Assembly: GCA_022661535.1 (NCBI GenBank)
Contig: JAKULF010000005.1
Location: 248,001-312,000 of the forward strand
DNA length: 64,000 nucleotides
From: Eutypa lata
Lineage: Eukaryota; Ascomycota; Sordariomycetes; Xylariales; Diatrypaceae
Reading direction: 5' to 3'
Of the stretch, positions 1 to 12,649 are shown in pieces (within the stretch, counting starts at the first letter, position 1; every line of letters starts with the position of its first letter). The position numbers and the translations under genes are program-made. Below the pieces are notes generated by a model, which worked only from the letters and a program-made list of their open reading frames with translations, did no database searches and was not told where the DNA came from.

Positions 1-3
1 CTG

Positions 4-2123
4 CTAAGCGGACTCTTCCCGAGCCCTGAAAATAACCATGGTTTTTGTGAGGGGTAAAATAGTCGACCGCCATGTCAGCCATCGTGGCGCATTTGGCTCA
101 ACAAGCTCACAGTCATAGTTCATAATGATCTGGCCCATGATGACTTTCATAACTGCAGTCGCGTAATATCTCCCTGGGCTATCTCGATGTTAGTCATCAC
201 CACATACCTCGAACCTATGTAGCTAAATAGGAAGTAATCAGAGACCTACCAAGCCATTCGACCAGTGCCCCACACATGCCAAGACGGGTCAACATCAGTG
301 AGCTTCGAGGGCTTAGGCTGCAGGAAGTTGAAGTTAGGATCGGGAACCGCGCCAGGTAAGTCCTCGGGCCTGGCGAACCGGAAGCCGTTGAATTGAAGCG
401 GCTCGGGGTAGCACTCGGCGCTCTGCATGATGGCGCGAACGGGAGTGCAAGCCCAGTCACCGACGGCTACTTTGGTCCCGTCCGAGAGACTGAATGGCTG
501 AGTCGCGCACCGTCGAGTGCTCACTGTTTATACCTGTTAGCTTTGAATAGAACGCGTCTTAAAGTGTATGGATGACGTACTGGACTCGACTGGGGTCAGT
601 CGTGCCGACTCCTTGATGAAGCTGTCCAGAAGGGGGAGGCCTCGGGCAGTACGCTCGAATTCCGCGTAATCCCGATCAGCCTCTTTCCGAAGTGGGTGGA
701 GATACTCAGGATGGAGGCATAGATCTTGAATCGCGAATGTGATCGTCTTCATTAACTGTCAGTGCGGATTCGTTTATGGATATGAGATGTATCTAGAGCT
801 TACAGTCGAAAGCGCGTGAACGGAACCAAACCAGATCGCTATTAACTCGTAAACTACGCGAGTTGGAGTCCATGGATTCTGACGTGGTGAAGTCTCCATG
901 ATCCATTGAATGCAGTCGGCCTAATTCTCTCAAGTTAGTTCTCTAGGAGCTACAGAAAGATTGTTGATTCGGCCACATACGTGTTTTGGAACAGGTCGTC
1001 CTTGCGTTGCCAGGTCCCTCTCCAAGCATCGTTGTTCCGCAATAGGCAGCAAGGTCTCGAATATGACCTCATGAGACTTAAGGTAGTATGCAATCAGCTT
1101 GCCAATAAGTCTGAGAGTACGTCATTAGCACATGAAAAGCTCATTCCACCACCCGTTTAACTTACGGTGCCATGAATTTGGGCATTAATTTCACCATCTC
1201 CGCGCAGATCAGAGTTTCTTCAATGAATGCTAGAGCCGACACCATGAACTTCTCATTCTTGGCTACACACCGTTAATACGCATGACGATAGGGTGAAGAG
1301 TAGACTAACCTAAGCTGGGCCCGAAAAATGAGACCGCGTTTGTCAAGACAACAATTTTCAAGATCGATGGATAGACAGGAGTGTGTCTAGCCCCTGAGAC
1401 AAGACTTAGCTCGCGTTATTATTAAGGGGTATGGGTAGTACACTTACCATTTATGATAGGGTGCTGCTGATGCATCTCTTCAAATCGCGATCTTATAATG
1501 ACACCAAGGTCGGGCAGAATCTCAGGGAGGTGGTTCGTCAATAATGTGCGCAGTGCGCGTACGAATCCTACTCCCTCGGTTCCCCGGCGATCGAACCAGT
1601 TGAAGCCATGCATGGTGTACATAGGTTGTAGCATCTGTATATACGCATGAGCATTTCAGAATATCGAACAAGGTGAGTGTTAATCCTACCTGTTTAGACG
1701 CGGCTTGCAGCGAGAGAACCGTATCAGGTGCTGTGTCTAGCTCTTTGATATGCTCTTTCGAAGACACAAACACATAGCGGCAGTCGGGAGCATGCAACTC
1801 AAACGGTTGACCTTTTGACTGCACGATGTCAAATTGTCAATAAGGATTGTACAAAACTATATTTATGAATCGGTATATCGTACTTGGTCAAATCCATTTT
1901 GAATAATCCTAGGTCCATCTAGGAGATATCGCCAGGATGAGATGCGTCTCGAAATCTCCCTAGGGATATAGCTTATCACATTCGAATGCTTTCCAGATAA
2001 CGCCGTAACGAAGATAAAGACTGAAAGGACAGTGACGATGATGCTGGCATCCCATCCAGTAGGGTGACTTAAGAGCCACCGATCCTCGAGGCCGGGTAGG
2101 GAAATAGTACTATTGTGTTCCAT
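4..2123 (-). CDS. Cytochrome P450 monooxygenase, intact, 10 exons
   Basis: Heme-thiolate monooxygenase, anchored in the ER membrane by an N-terminal helix. Joining 1884-2123, 1690-1818, 1444-1634, 1310-1386, 1166-1262, 981-1110, 804-920, 581-755, 250-523 and 4-178 gives one open frame of 534 residues. The joins were chosen by GT-AG consensus and frame. The start ATG at 2123 precedes the hydrophobic segment (residues ~28-43). The K-helix ExxR is ESAR near residue 378. The heme-binding stretch GTGRMACPGR is assembled only by splicing across the last intron, whose cysteine codon is split. The I-helix region reads FGSVHALST, without the usual acidic-Thr pair. The sequence style resembles the ent-kaurene oxidase/GA14-synthase-like group of fungal P450s, but the substrate is unknown. 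The stop lies 4 bases from the window edge, so any cluster partners to the left cannot be seen. Confidence 0.9.
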
Positions 2124-3269
2124 GATGTCGTTGTGTACTTAGAAAAAATGAATGGGTGAACGAAGGAATGAGAACCACCTTGACACATGTGGTTGCTTAT
2201 AAAAAGGGGATGCAAGTAGTCCTAGCTCAGCTCTCCAGGCGCCAATACTATCTCACTAGATATATAAGGCTTATGTCGTGCATCGTCCTGCCAGTTTCCA
2301 AATACGTCGGGACCGTGGCGATCGGACCAATCAGAAGATGATGTAACCCAACCAAACAAGACAGGGGAAAGTTTTGTTCACAGTGTGGTGGGACGGAGGA
2401 CAAAGTCTGTGTATATTAATAGGCACAAATTGGTTTAAAAGAACATTAGCCCATCGCGTAGCCATAATCCGATGTCCATAATTTATTTTGTATTCTAATC
2501 GTTCGGTCCCAATGCACACATCCGCTCAGTATTTACTATCTTAAGGTATTCATTTTGGCGTTGGTATAGTTGCCTCGGTTTCTAATCCCTGCTTCATGTT
2601 GAGTACCCCTGTAGTTGGGGACTGTGGATCTGAGCCAGCTGAATATAGCCCTCCATTGCGCATAACCCACATATAGGACGGTAGTGGGGATTCCGATGCG
2701 ACCTTACAGCAACCAACCCACCTCTCGTCCATTACGTCGATCCCTCAGCTCACGACAGGGGCTTCTAAGCTTCAAACTAACGTTGGTCCTAACTAGGCCG
2801 CTACCAAACTAGACTATTTGACTTGTTATTCTCACTAATTAGTTGTCCATTGACGAAAGTAGTAACCAAAGTCTTTCTTCCTTCCTTTTCGAATGTCACT
2901 AGCTCCGTTGTATGGGGAGTAAATATAGTAATCGTTGAAGTCGGTGTCTTGTCGTGGTGTGAGGTAGTGATATTATAGGCTACGGTAGCTATTGTTCTAT
3001 AGATAAAACCCCCCCTTCTACTTTAACCGCAACGTGATATTCTCCGATGCGAACTGCCCGTGATGCTCAGCTCCTATATCGCCGTGATATGAGACCTCAA
3101 CCACATGTACTCTAATTCCTTAACATCCCCAACGAGGCTCCTTTTGAACTTTCAGCCAAGATCTCTCTCTTTCTCTCAGCCTTCACTCCTTTATTGATTG
3201 GTAGGACCTTGCGAACTCTCTAAGGAATAGACTTTTCACCCCAGAACGATTCAACTTTCTTTGAAAAAG
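2124..3269. other. Intergenic, divergent promoter region
   Basis: About 1.1 kb between the divergently transcribed P450 and the rhodopsin-domain protein gene. Open frames here are short and show no domain or splice structure that I recognise. Pyrimidine-rich sequence at 3150-3200 just before the downstream gene fits a fungal core promoter. Nothing else is seen. Confidence 0.5.
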
Positions 3270-4634
3270 ATGGCTTCAGCAGCTTCGCCAACGGGAATCC
3301 CATCAGACACCTTCTTGGGTGTCGGGTCCTTTCTCGTTGTCCTTCCCGCCTTCGTCGTTGCTGCGCGTCTCGCGGGGAATGCGAAACATGTTGGACAAAT
3401 GAAAGTCGGCGACTGTAAGTGGATTCATATACCCCCAAATATGGTATACTTGGCTTGGGTTGGCTAACAACTCTTGCAAGATCTCTCTCTTGTCGCTGTC
3501 ATACTCTTGGCGGGCATGTTCGCCAACTTTGTTCTCCTGGTTAATGGTATGTTGATGACCTCCGTAACGATGGTATTTTTACAATCTATAAAAAAGTGCT
3601 AATTGAAAATTAGCCTTGTCCGACCCGACTGCGTCTGTGTTATACTTGCTTCGGGTAAGCAGGGGCCATAATACCCCCCCTTTCCAAACATACTCAGTGC
3701 TAACGGGGGATATCAACACAGCTCGTAGCCGCCAGTGGATTAACCTCAGCGGCCGCCACATGGGCTGCCAAAGCTCCTGTCCTTTTTCTCTACATCCAAG
3801 TCTTCGGCATCAAGCGATTTATCCGCTACACTTCGTATATCACGCTGATTGTGACATTCATCTTTCTCTTGGCCTGGAATGCCTGGCTTCTCGCCAAGTC
3901 TCTTCCTATCACCCCGACACTCACCGCGGAAGCCCTTGCAGATAGGACAAATGCAGGTTCGGTTGCAGGTGTCGCCTGTGCTATCCTTGGTGTCGTGGCG
4001 GATATTATCATTCTTGTCCTTCCCCTCCTCGTGGTCCCGAAGCTTCACCTTCCATTTGCTAAGAAGCTCGGATTGACGTTTGTCTTTCTCACCGGTATCC
4101 TGTAAGTTGCCACAAATATCTATCCCTTCACTAGTCTGCATACTAACAAGTCTGGATAGCGGCGTTGCTGCTAGCGCAGTTGGACTATACTTCAAATGGC
4201 TATCTCTTTCCGGCACATCTACTGATGTGAAATCGGCAATGATCTGCACGTTAGTTTACCCCCTTCATGCTCTACCATATCCAGTATCTCACAATTCTTC
4301 TAGTGTGATCGAATTATCCATTGCGATCATGGTTGGCTGCGTTCCTAGCCTTTACACATTCTGGGCTTCTATCGTCATCAACACGGCCCTTTACTCGAAG
4401 CTTCAGACGGCCTTCTCCCAAATCACTCTTACTCGATCCGCGAGAAGGTCCAGCAAGGCATCTACGAAGGCAAAGAGTACCAAGAGCGCGGAGAACTCCA
4501 GACAACCCTCTGAAGCCGGATCCAACTATACCACCGACCGGGCTCACCGGTATGACGTTCTAGATGAAACAGACTCTGGAAAATACCATGCTGTTACCGT
4601 CGTGCCTCTGCGAGACCTCCAACCATCTCGATAA
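3270..4634 (+). CDS. Rhodopsin-domain (PTH11/SAT4-like) integral membrane protein
   Basis: Predicted seven-helix fungal membrane protein of the rhodopsin-domain group, a large family often described as PTH11-like receptors. Joining 3270-3414, 3481-3546, 3614-3654, 3722-4101, 4160-4249 and 4304-4634 gives 350 residues. The first ATG in frame is at 3270. Hydrophobic helices alternate with short loops throughout, for example around AGMFANFVLLVN, ITLIVTFIFLLAW, ILGVVADIIILVLP and SIAIMVGCVPSLYTFW. The family's cytosolic C-terminal tail is basic and Ser/Lys-rich here (RSARRSSKAST). I see no CFEM domain at the N-terminus, so it is not a classical Pth11 with an extracellular cysteine domain. Ligand and function are unknown. 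It lies between two P450 genes, which may be chance. Confidence 0.8.
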
Positions 4635-6541
4635 ACTCCAAACCCCTTGTTTGGCGGGCTACAACGGCCCACTGTTAGTCTTATATAGGGATAATGCAAA
4701 TGAATAGGTGGACTTTAGGCGGACTTTCCTTCTTGTTCTAGCTATGATACCAATTGCTTAAAATCAAATAAAATCCAATTTGCTCACAATCATCTAATCA
4801 GGGTTCTAACCCCTCAAAAACGTGACATTGTAGACATACCACTAGTAACCCACTCAATGATGAATCCACGCAACTCAATCTAACCCCCCGCAACAACTCA
4901 GCGCGTCGGAAATGAAACAGCTATTCATATTGTAGTATGTTAACACTATAAAGACCCAAACCAGCTTAATGATAATTAGCTAATGACGACATTGAAGACG
5001 CATTCCAAATAATACATTCCCAGCCCCTCACCTGGGTCTACACCGTTTGACCCCTCGTCCCTAGGCTCGGGTGCTAATTTTAGAAAATTGCTAGAGAGAA
5101 TGCTACATAGTTAGTAGATAGCTGGTGGCCCTGTATAAGCACCCCTCGACTTATCTACTTACTTAGACCCTGATCTACCCATGCTCGGTACTTTCAATAA
5201 GCACTATTTATTGCTCGTCTCATAGTCTAGGCGAAGAGATATTATCCACCTAAGGACGTTAAGGTGGATCCTCGGCATTCTTGACAAAAACGTTATCATC
5301 GGATATCAAGCTTATAAAGTCTAGCGCTAAATTGCCCAATCACCCTTATTGCTACTATATAGTTGGGGATGGACCTAGGTAGTTAGTACATAGTAAAGAA
5401 GGGTGGTTGATTGGAAGTACACCGCGCTTCATCGGGTTTCTAATCGTACGGGTATTGTACAAAGATTGGTATTCTGTTACTCTCTCCACTGATACGCGTA
5501 GCTGATTTCATAACAACCTCCCTAATATAGAAACAGTAATGAGAAACTATCTTGAATCTTGGTAACGACATCTACCTTCTGTCCCGCGAATTGCACAGAA
5601 GCAGAGAAGATCCCTGCTTACTAGGATTTTCGATCTATGTGGATAAAGCCCTTCGTGTGGGGATTTATAGTCCCCTAATTACTTGGGACGTACTTCGTAC
5701 GGAGTACATACATAGACAATCCTTCACAACAACCGCACGGGTGGCGGTTTACCAATTATTAGCCATGCATGCTTTAACTTATATGTATGACATAAGCACT
5801 TCTTATTCACTAAAGTAGGTACATAAGGCTTGTTCGGTGTTATCCGTTAATGGTTAAGCTCAGCTCGGAACTGTCTATGTGCCGAATAGAGTTCCTTGCG
5901 AGAGTAATCCTTAGCAGAAATCCTTGTTAGCATTGCTAAGTCATAGTATGTGAACGAATGCCCACACAGCTACATAGTCTTTGTTCTATAGTAGTATCAT
6001 CCTTCCAGCTGGGTTTTCGTCATGGTTGTAGGGCTTTCTTAGCGAGAGTGTCCCTGTACAATATTTGCAGGGATTATTGGGCTTGGTTACAATGGATCCA
6101 GTCAGTAGTACATAGTACATACTGGCGTAGAAGATCGGCATCAACAAGTGGTTAGATCCATTTTCCACATGCCTATTTAAGGAGCGACATGGGTGATGGA
6201 TATTGGAGATCTTCCCTGTCCTACGGAGCTGAAATGGGGCCACTTCGAGGATGTACAGTACTACGGCGATAGCTGCCGAAATCTGCCGCCGGTGGCTTGG
6301 ATCGTTGTCGCTAGACCGAGCCAGGACCATAGTATAGAACATTAACTTGGTTGTTCCAATAACCGCAGGTGGGCTGTGTAGACTGAAGTATTCCCGCTAT
6401 ATTCATATTACAATTACATCATATTCGAGTCTAGACCATAGGGCAAATGGGTGTCCCTTGGATTAAGAGTTAAATGAACTCTAATCGCCGTAACAGCTGC
6501 GTGATACCATACTATATCCATCTGAAATATTAGGCAACAAG
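4635..6541. other. Intergenic spacer with small palindromes
   Basis: About 1.9 kb without a convincing gene. Small inverted repeats are visible: CCACCTAA against TTAAGGTGG near 5248-5267, and a GTACTTCGTACGGAGTAC palindrome near 5688-5706. An imperfect pair (CCCAATCACCC... against ...GGGTGGTTGATTGG) lies around 5335-5415. They look like decayed miniature elements or hairpins. The frames at 5552-5818 and 5986-6342 carry no recognisable domain. Confidence 0.4.
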
Positions 6542-8430
6542 ATGATGGAGTTAGAGAACTACCAGGTGCAAGCCATAGCGCTTCTCTTCATTGTTGCCGT
6601 CTCATATCCACTTGGAAAGAGGTATATCCATCATGCTGATGCCGAATTCTGGGACGATAAGCCCATTGTTGGCCTTCGGAACGAGTGGCTGGCATGGCCA
6701 AGAGCTACACTTCGGTCTGTTCTCCGGACCAGAGATTGGGTCTTCGAAGGCTATTCCAAGGTGATTTTGTCATGCACAATCATTAATTCTGAGAATTTCG
6801 CTAACGCAATCAAGTACTCCAAATCCAACTCTTTCTTCCTACTCCCAGCGGTCGATCGTGGGAAACTGCTTGTGGTTCCACCACAGCAGATGAAGAAGTT
6901 GTATAACTTGCCAGAAAAGGTCCTGGACATATTCAAAACGGCAAATACCACAATCCAGGCAGACTGGACGATATGGGATCCGGATGTCTCAGAGAACCTC
7001 TTCCAAACAAATCTCATCCGGAACCAGCTTACCAAGAACTTGGATATACTGACTCCGCCTATCGCACTTGAGCTTGAGAAGGGGTTTGAACGGGAATGGG
7101 GAACCTCGAAGACGGAGTGGAAACGGATCGATATTTGGATTTCGGCTTTGAACATCATTGCAGGCGCTGCTAATAGTGCTTTCTGTGGCGAACCTTTGTG
7201 TAAGTACTAGTATAAGAGTGGGGGAGCTCCAGGGAGAAAGAGATACAATCGAGCTGACTCCTATTCCTAGGCCGAGACCCTGAGTTCTTAAACCGGTTAC
7301 AGATTCATTCGGTGTTTGTGTTTCTTGGCTCGTTACTTATCTCATCTACGCCAAAGCCCATAAGATTCATCACGGGATATCTTATCGGATGGTCTTGCTA
7401 TTTTCTCCTGAACCGGGTCATCAAGATATGTCTTCCATTCGTGGAGGAGAGATTGCATCATAATGCTATGTTAAAGGCCGACCCGGCATATTCTTGGGTC
7501 CCTCCGGTAAGATACTCGTCGGACATGATAGCTTGATCAAATCGCAAAGCTAATCCGTGATATAGAAAGATGGTCTCCAGTGGATGATAGAGGAGTGCTA
7601 TGCTATGGGTGACCCCTCACAGTTGAACCCAAGACGCATAATACATCGGCTCGTCTTCATGAATGATATTTCGATGCATTCGACGGCCTACACAACCCAA
7701 AACGTGATTCTTGATCTAGCTAGTGCAGATCCATCCCTTGGTTATATCGAGGCATTGCGAGAGGAGAGTGCAAGGGTGCTCCGTGAAGCAGGTGGCAAGT
7801 GGACCCGGCAAGCTGTGGCAAAGTTGCACTTCATAGATTCCACAATCCGTGAGTCTATGAGGATGACGCCTTTCAATAGCGTAGGATTACCTCGGACGGT
7901 GAGTTCTTGTCCTGGTCATTACATTTCAAGTTATCCCGAATAACTACTAATCCATGCTATCACAGGTCGTTGATCCACACGGAATATCGGTACAGCAAGG
8001 AAACTCAACGCTTCAGGTTCCCCACGGCACGGTCGTGGCTATCCCAGTAGAAGCTATTCACTACGACAACTCTATATACCCGGACGCCATGAGCTTCCAG
8101 CCATTCCGCTTCTCGCAGCCCGGTGCGGCCCGCAACATCGTCGACGCTTTTGATTCTACGCCGGGCGGGGACGGAGAGAAGCCGAAACCGAGGAGCAGCG
8201 CCACCGTAGACGAAGCCTTCCTCGGATTCGGGTTCGGCAAGCATTCCTGCCCTGGGCGCTTCTTCGCGCTCAACGAGGTGAAGATCCTCGTTGCCAATAT
8301 GGTGTTGCATTACGATATTGAGCCCCTGAAAACAAGGCCGAAGATGACCCCGATCATCTGGCTGAATGTGCCACTGTTTAATAACGGCACGGTGCGGGTG
8401 CGGAGGAGGGAGCCCGTTGAGCTCTTGTAG
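6542..8430 (+). CDS. Cytochrome P450 monooxygenase, intact, 5 exons
   Basis: Second membrane-anchored P450. Joining 6542-6760, 6815-7199, 7271-7506, 7566-7898 and 7966-8430 gives 545 residues. Residues ~8-24 form the anchor helix. The K-helix motif is ESMRM (ExxR). The heme motif is FGFGKHSCPGRFF close to the C-terminus. The proposed first intron, 6761-6814, is 54 nt long and has no stop. Unspliced, it would add 18 residues exactly in frame. I favour splicing because it has a GCTAAC branch site and joins ...EGYSK to YSKSNSF, as in related P450s. Two start codons are adjacent (6542 and 6545). It resembles the same broad ent-kaurene-oxidase-like group as the first P450. The substrate is unknown. 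Confidence 0.88.
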
Positions 8431-11400
8431 TATTAGTTAAGCGTCTTTGAAATTGCACGTCGAGGGGCGATATGATTGGGTGATGATGAGAACCTTGTTG
8501 TACAGTATCTACAGTATCCCTTTGTATGTTTTACTAGCGTGGAGCACCGATGACATATTATCACCAAGGACGGTTACGTGTACACTCCCACTTTCACAGA
8601 GCTATTGTCTTATCACAAATGCCTTAGTCATCGTCGCCTTAGAATGTGGGCGCTTAATAGTGACTCTATATTTGATGATATTAATCACTTTCATGCAGTT
8701 TCGCCACTGCTTGCTGGATAGTGCTGATGAACTGACTGATTGCGGGATGCCTTTACGTAGATCTTTGACCTGGAATAGCTAGCCAATATGAAGTAGAGGT
8801 ACATTGGGGCATCAAATGGTTAGATCAGTGCCTTGATAGTGTCGCATTCAAGACGCACCCGCAAATCTATCAGGCACCTAAGGAAAGGTACCCTTGATAG
8901 AGTTGGGGGCGGCGGGGTGTAACGCTGATCCTGTTTGGGGGCGGTGAAATGGAGACTTTGAGGTTGGATTGATCTTGTGGAACGGTTCCATTGATCTTGT
9001 TCCCACAAGTGATCCCAGCTCATCTCTTATGTACCTACTAGGCCTACTGATGAGAACACGCCCCCCCTGTCTGCTGAAAATGGCACGAATCTATAAACGG
9101 CAGCTTACTACGTAGTGCGGGGTATATCTTATTACCAATTCTGTCAGCCCAGCCCTATGTACAGCACATCGTGGGTTCTGTGCCAACCCCATATCCTCGC
9201 CGAGTACGGAAAGTGGCGCTCATAGGTGGGTAGTTATACCACCTAGTCGGGTATTCTTTGCTCTCGAAAGGTCGGCCTTCGGTCTTCACGTGCCTTAAGC
9301 TAGTCATATACGTTTCTTATCGTCTTGGTGCATCATCAGCTTTGGAGATAGGACCGAAAGGAGCAATGCAACATATTGGACTATGGACTATGGACTATGG
9401 AGAGAGTGATGGGGCAACCTAACCGACTGCAACATGCCCTATCGGTCACTCGGTCACCTCTTTCATGAAATGGCAGGCTGGTGCAGCAGTCGCAGTATCA
9501 GCTCATGATATCTAATTGTATTGTCATATCGTTGAATACATAATCTTGGTTTCCGCTAGAGTGAGGCAGGCTAGCTGCATAGCTGACCGTGCAACGCCTC
9601 GGGTATATACGCCATCGGCCTAAGACATGCAAGGCATACTACGTTGGCCTTTTGAGTAATAGTCTATGAATGACTAAATCGACGCTAGGCTGGCTCCCGA
9701 GGGTTCAAGGAGAAAAGAAAGTTGGCTATGTCGAGCCCTGAGACACTGCATATGCTATTGTATACTCCAGAGATCCATATTTCCATGAAACTCTTCACTG
9801 TTGCCTAGGCTTAAATCGGCATCTAGAAGTTAGATCATCAATCTAGCTATCATCGTAGCACTGGGATGACATGAATGGCTGATGTGCGCAGTAGTGGTGA
9901 TACCCTCGATCCATTACAACATTGTTCGCTATGTAGATCAGGGTTTCATTAGCTCCCACCTACTTTCATGTGATTGAGAAATGTTAAATTGCCTGCTCGA
10001 GGAGCATATCCAACTAGAGAAGCTGTAAGAACTAGTAGACTGCCGTTATGCCGGTATGCGAGTGAAGGGTCTTGGCCCGAGATGCAGAGATCTACGTCTC
10101 TGGGCAATGACTCCATTAGATAAGCTCGTGGGCGTCCTTCCAATCCAATCATAGGCTCTACTCTATTCGGAGCATATGTAGCTCGGGAAGGTAATGTAAG
10201 TACTTCCTAAAGCGCCTAGGCCTGCTTCGAGCTCCGCTGATAATTCGTACACTTGATCCAATACGTAAGGTCACAGCCATGGCAATGTAGCTTAATACCG
10301 TTCCCCAATATCTCGGTGTCTGGTCAGAGCCCTCCAATTTGACATTTGGGATATGGGTAGAACGGGGCCTAGGTAGGTTAGAGTAGTGACTCTCCTAGAA
10401 TCCACGCCATCCGTGATTATATTCTGACCTGTGGTCGGTTAGGTAAGTATGGGTTTGCCCTGAGACGAAGATGAATTTGTATGCATTCTCATGATCTTCA
10501 GGAGAACCACATTGACTACAGAGGCCATGAGCCTACATGCCTCTTCATGATGTCCCATGCAATAACAACTTAAGCTTTTTGTTTACTTAGTGTCATGGCC
10601 TATAGGAGTACGCATCTTTTACAATCAACAACCATCTGCACACGATACGCTTGAGATTAGTAATGGCATGAGGGTAGATGTATATCTTAACTAGTATCTT
10701 GTCACTTGTCTTCAAATCTATCTCATACTCATTTTAATGAACTCTTGGCTCCATGTGCGTAGGTGGTTTCCTAACCTATTAAGACAATGCATTGTTCAGG
10801 TCAACGTACCTATTAGTTCTCATAGCCAAGCATAATTATTACAAGACTTCTTTTGAGTGCTATTCAGAGAGCTTGGACACCTAGATGCATGAGAGTAAAG
10901 TCATATTCGAACCTTGTCGCCTTACATACGTAACCTTAGGTCATTGTTAATATATCACCATATGAAGGTGAAATAGTTGATAACACATTGCTTTGCAGTA
11001 AATGCCTGCAACTTAAACAGTGAATTAATCAGCCTACCAACGACCGACCATCATTATTTACCTTCCCCTAGATATTCATACGTCCCATTTGACTAACTAG
11101 CCCTCTAAGGAATATCTATAATTGAACATTCAGCCGTTGCCCGGAGTGTTAATAAAACCTCTTAGCAACCTAAAGCATATGCATGTAGCCAATTATAACT
11201 ACATATATGGGGTTTATAAGTATATTTACATGTGGCAAGCAATCGAAAAGTATGTCCTCCATTTCTGCGAATGAAATTACCTACTGTAACATGTTCGAAT
11301 CCAAACATATCTTGATCGACCGTGAAAGCTATAGGTATCATATCATATTGACTGGTATATTTGTGTCTCTATGCTCAGCCCACTCCATGTAGGAACCATT

Positions 11401-12649
11401 TATAACCTAACTGATGCAATCGTGAATATGTATAGTTTTCATTCCGCATAGAGTAGTCTGCCACCAACTTAGGTTGAATTATCATCACCTTACAGGGTTA
11501 GAAGTCACAATTGCATTATATATGGGCGTACCAAAAGATTGCTACATAATTACCCCCACACCCAGTGTGTGGAATTGTGGTAAAAATGACTTCCAAACCA
11601 CAGCAGCACATACATATTACTAAGGGTTACCTAAACTGTATGTCCTACAGGCGAACGGCGAAAGCTATGACTGTCGGCAATTGATAAACATCCTAATATA
11701 AGCTTTGAAACAAAAAGAAGAAAAAAGCTCAATAGGGTGAGCATGCTTGGATTGGATTCCTATGTGTCTAAAGCACGTAATCTATGGTAGTACAAAAGGC
11801 TTCGAGCCATTGCATCCTGAAAAGCCTATGATAGGGTAAAATACAATGTGAGTACAGTTCTCGAATCTGACAATTTGTGTATATTTTTAGAAATTACACA
11901 ATAGGGAGAATGTGTGAGGAGTGGTTGGCGGTCGTGCTTTCAGTCATCCTATCAAATGACAAGGTTTGGTGTGACGATGTTAACAAAGACTTACTCACTC
12001 AACATTCCTGCTGACCCGGGTGTTGGTTCGTTAGAGGTATATACAATGACTCATCTTGATCTACTGAAAGAAAATCCCTGATACCAGTATGACCGTAGGG
12101 GGCTTAATTACATGTGATGAATCAATGGGTGACGACTTGAAAAATGCACTACGTATGATACGCCGTTTGTTGCAAGTCAGTTGCTTATGGACAAATTCCA
12201 AATGCTGAGTGCCACGTAATATCAACGGAGATGCGTTCCTATTTAAGGGCATGCGGGCCCAACATTGTTTTCAGTTCGATTACCTCTAAATACTCACGGG
12301 TGAGGATTTGGAGATAACGCAAAGGTGAATGGTTCTATACATACGATCATATCTATCAGCTCTTTTCATTTGCCACACGTCTACTTACTCCCCTTACCTT
12401 CCTGTGGATTACGAAGTTGCAAGTAAGTGGTTATAACAAGTAGCACTGTCACGGGGAATAAAATACGTCACTATCAGACCTTCCATTGAGCCAATCACTT
12501 CGAATTTACTAATCAGAGTGCACATATAGTCATCACCCTTCTCAGCTTCCGAGCAAAGCCTACCGCCAGAGAGTCGGAAACGCAACAGTGAAACAAACCA
12601 AACTCCCCAAAGTATTACTACAACGCCATTTTACATTCCCAAGCCAGCT
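8431..12649. other. Gene-poor spacer, 4.2 kb
   Basis: The longest mixed-composition stretch in the window with no gene that I can support. Frames such as 8447-8782 and 9949-10152 are short and domain-free. A three-copy GGACTAT tandem repeat lies near 9379-9400. TAGG/CCTA-type steps are common and the sequence is moderately AT-rich, as expected of decayed intergenic DNA. A noncoding RNA cannot be excluded by eye. Confidence 0.4.

Noticed and set aside
1..8430. P450, membrane protein and P450 as part of a secondary-metabolite cluster
   Set aside because: No synthase, cyclase, methyltransferase or cluster regulator is in the window. A cluster to the left of base 1 remains possible but cannot be seen.
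8447..8782. 111-codon frame just after the second P450
   Set aside because: Hydrophobic but without an ATG-linked signal pattern, domain or splice support; likely chance.
11285..11315. GTTCGAATCC, resembling a tRNA B box
   Set aside because: The flanking bases do not form a T-arm stem and no A box or acceptor stem is in range.
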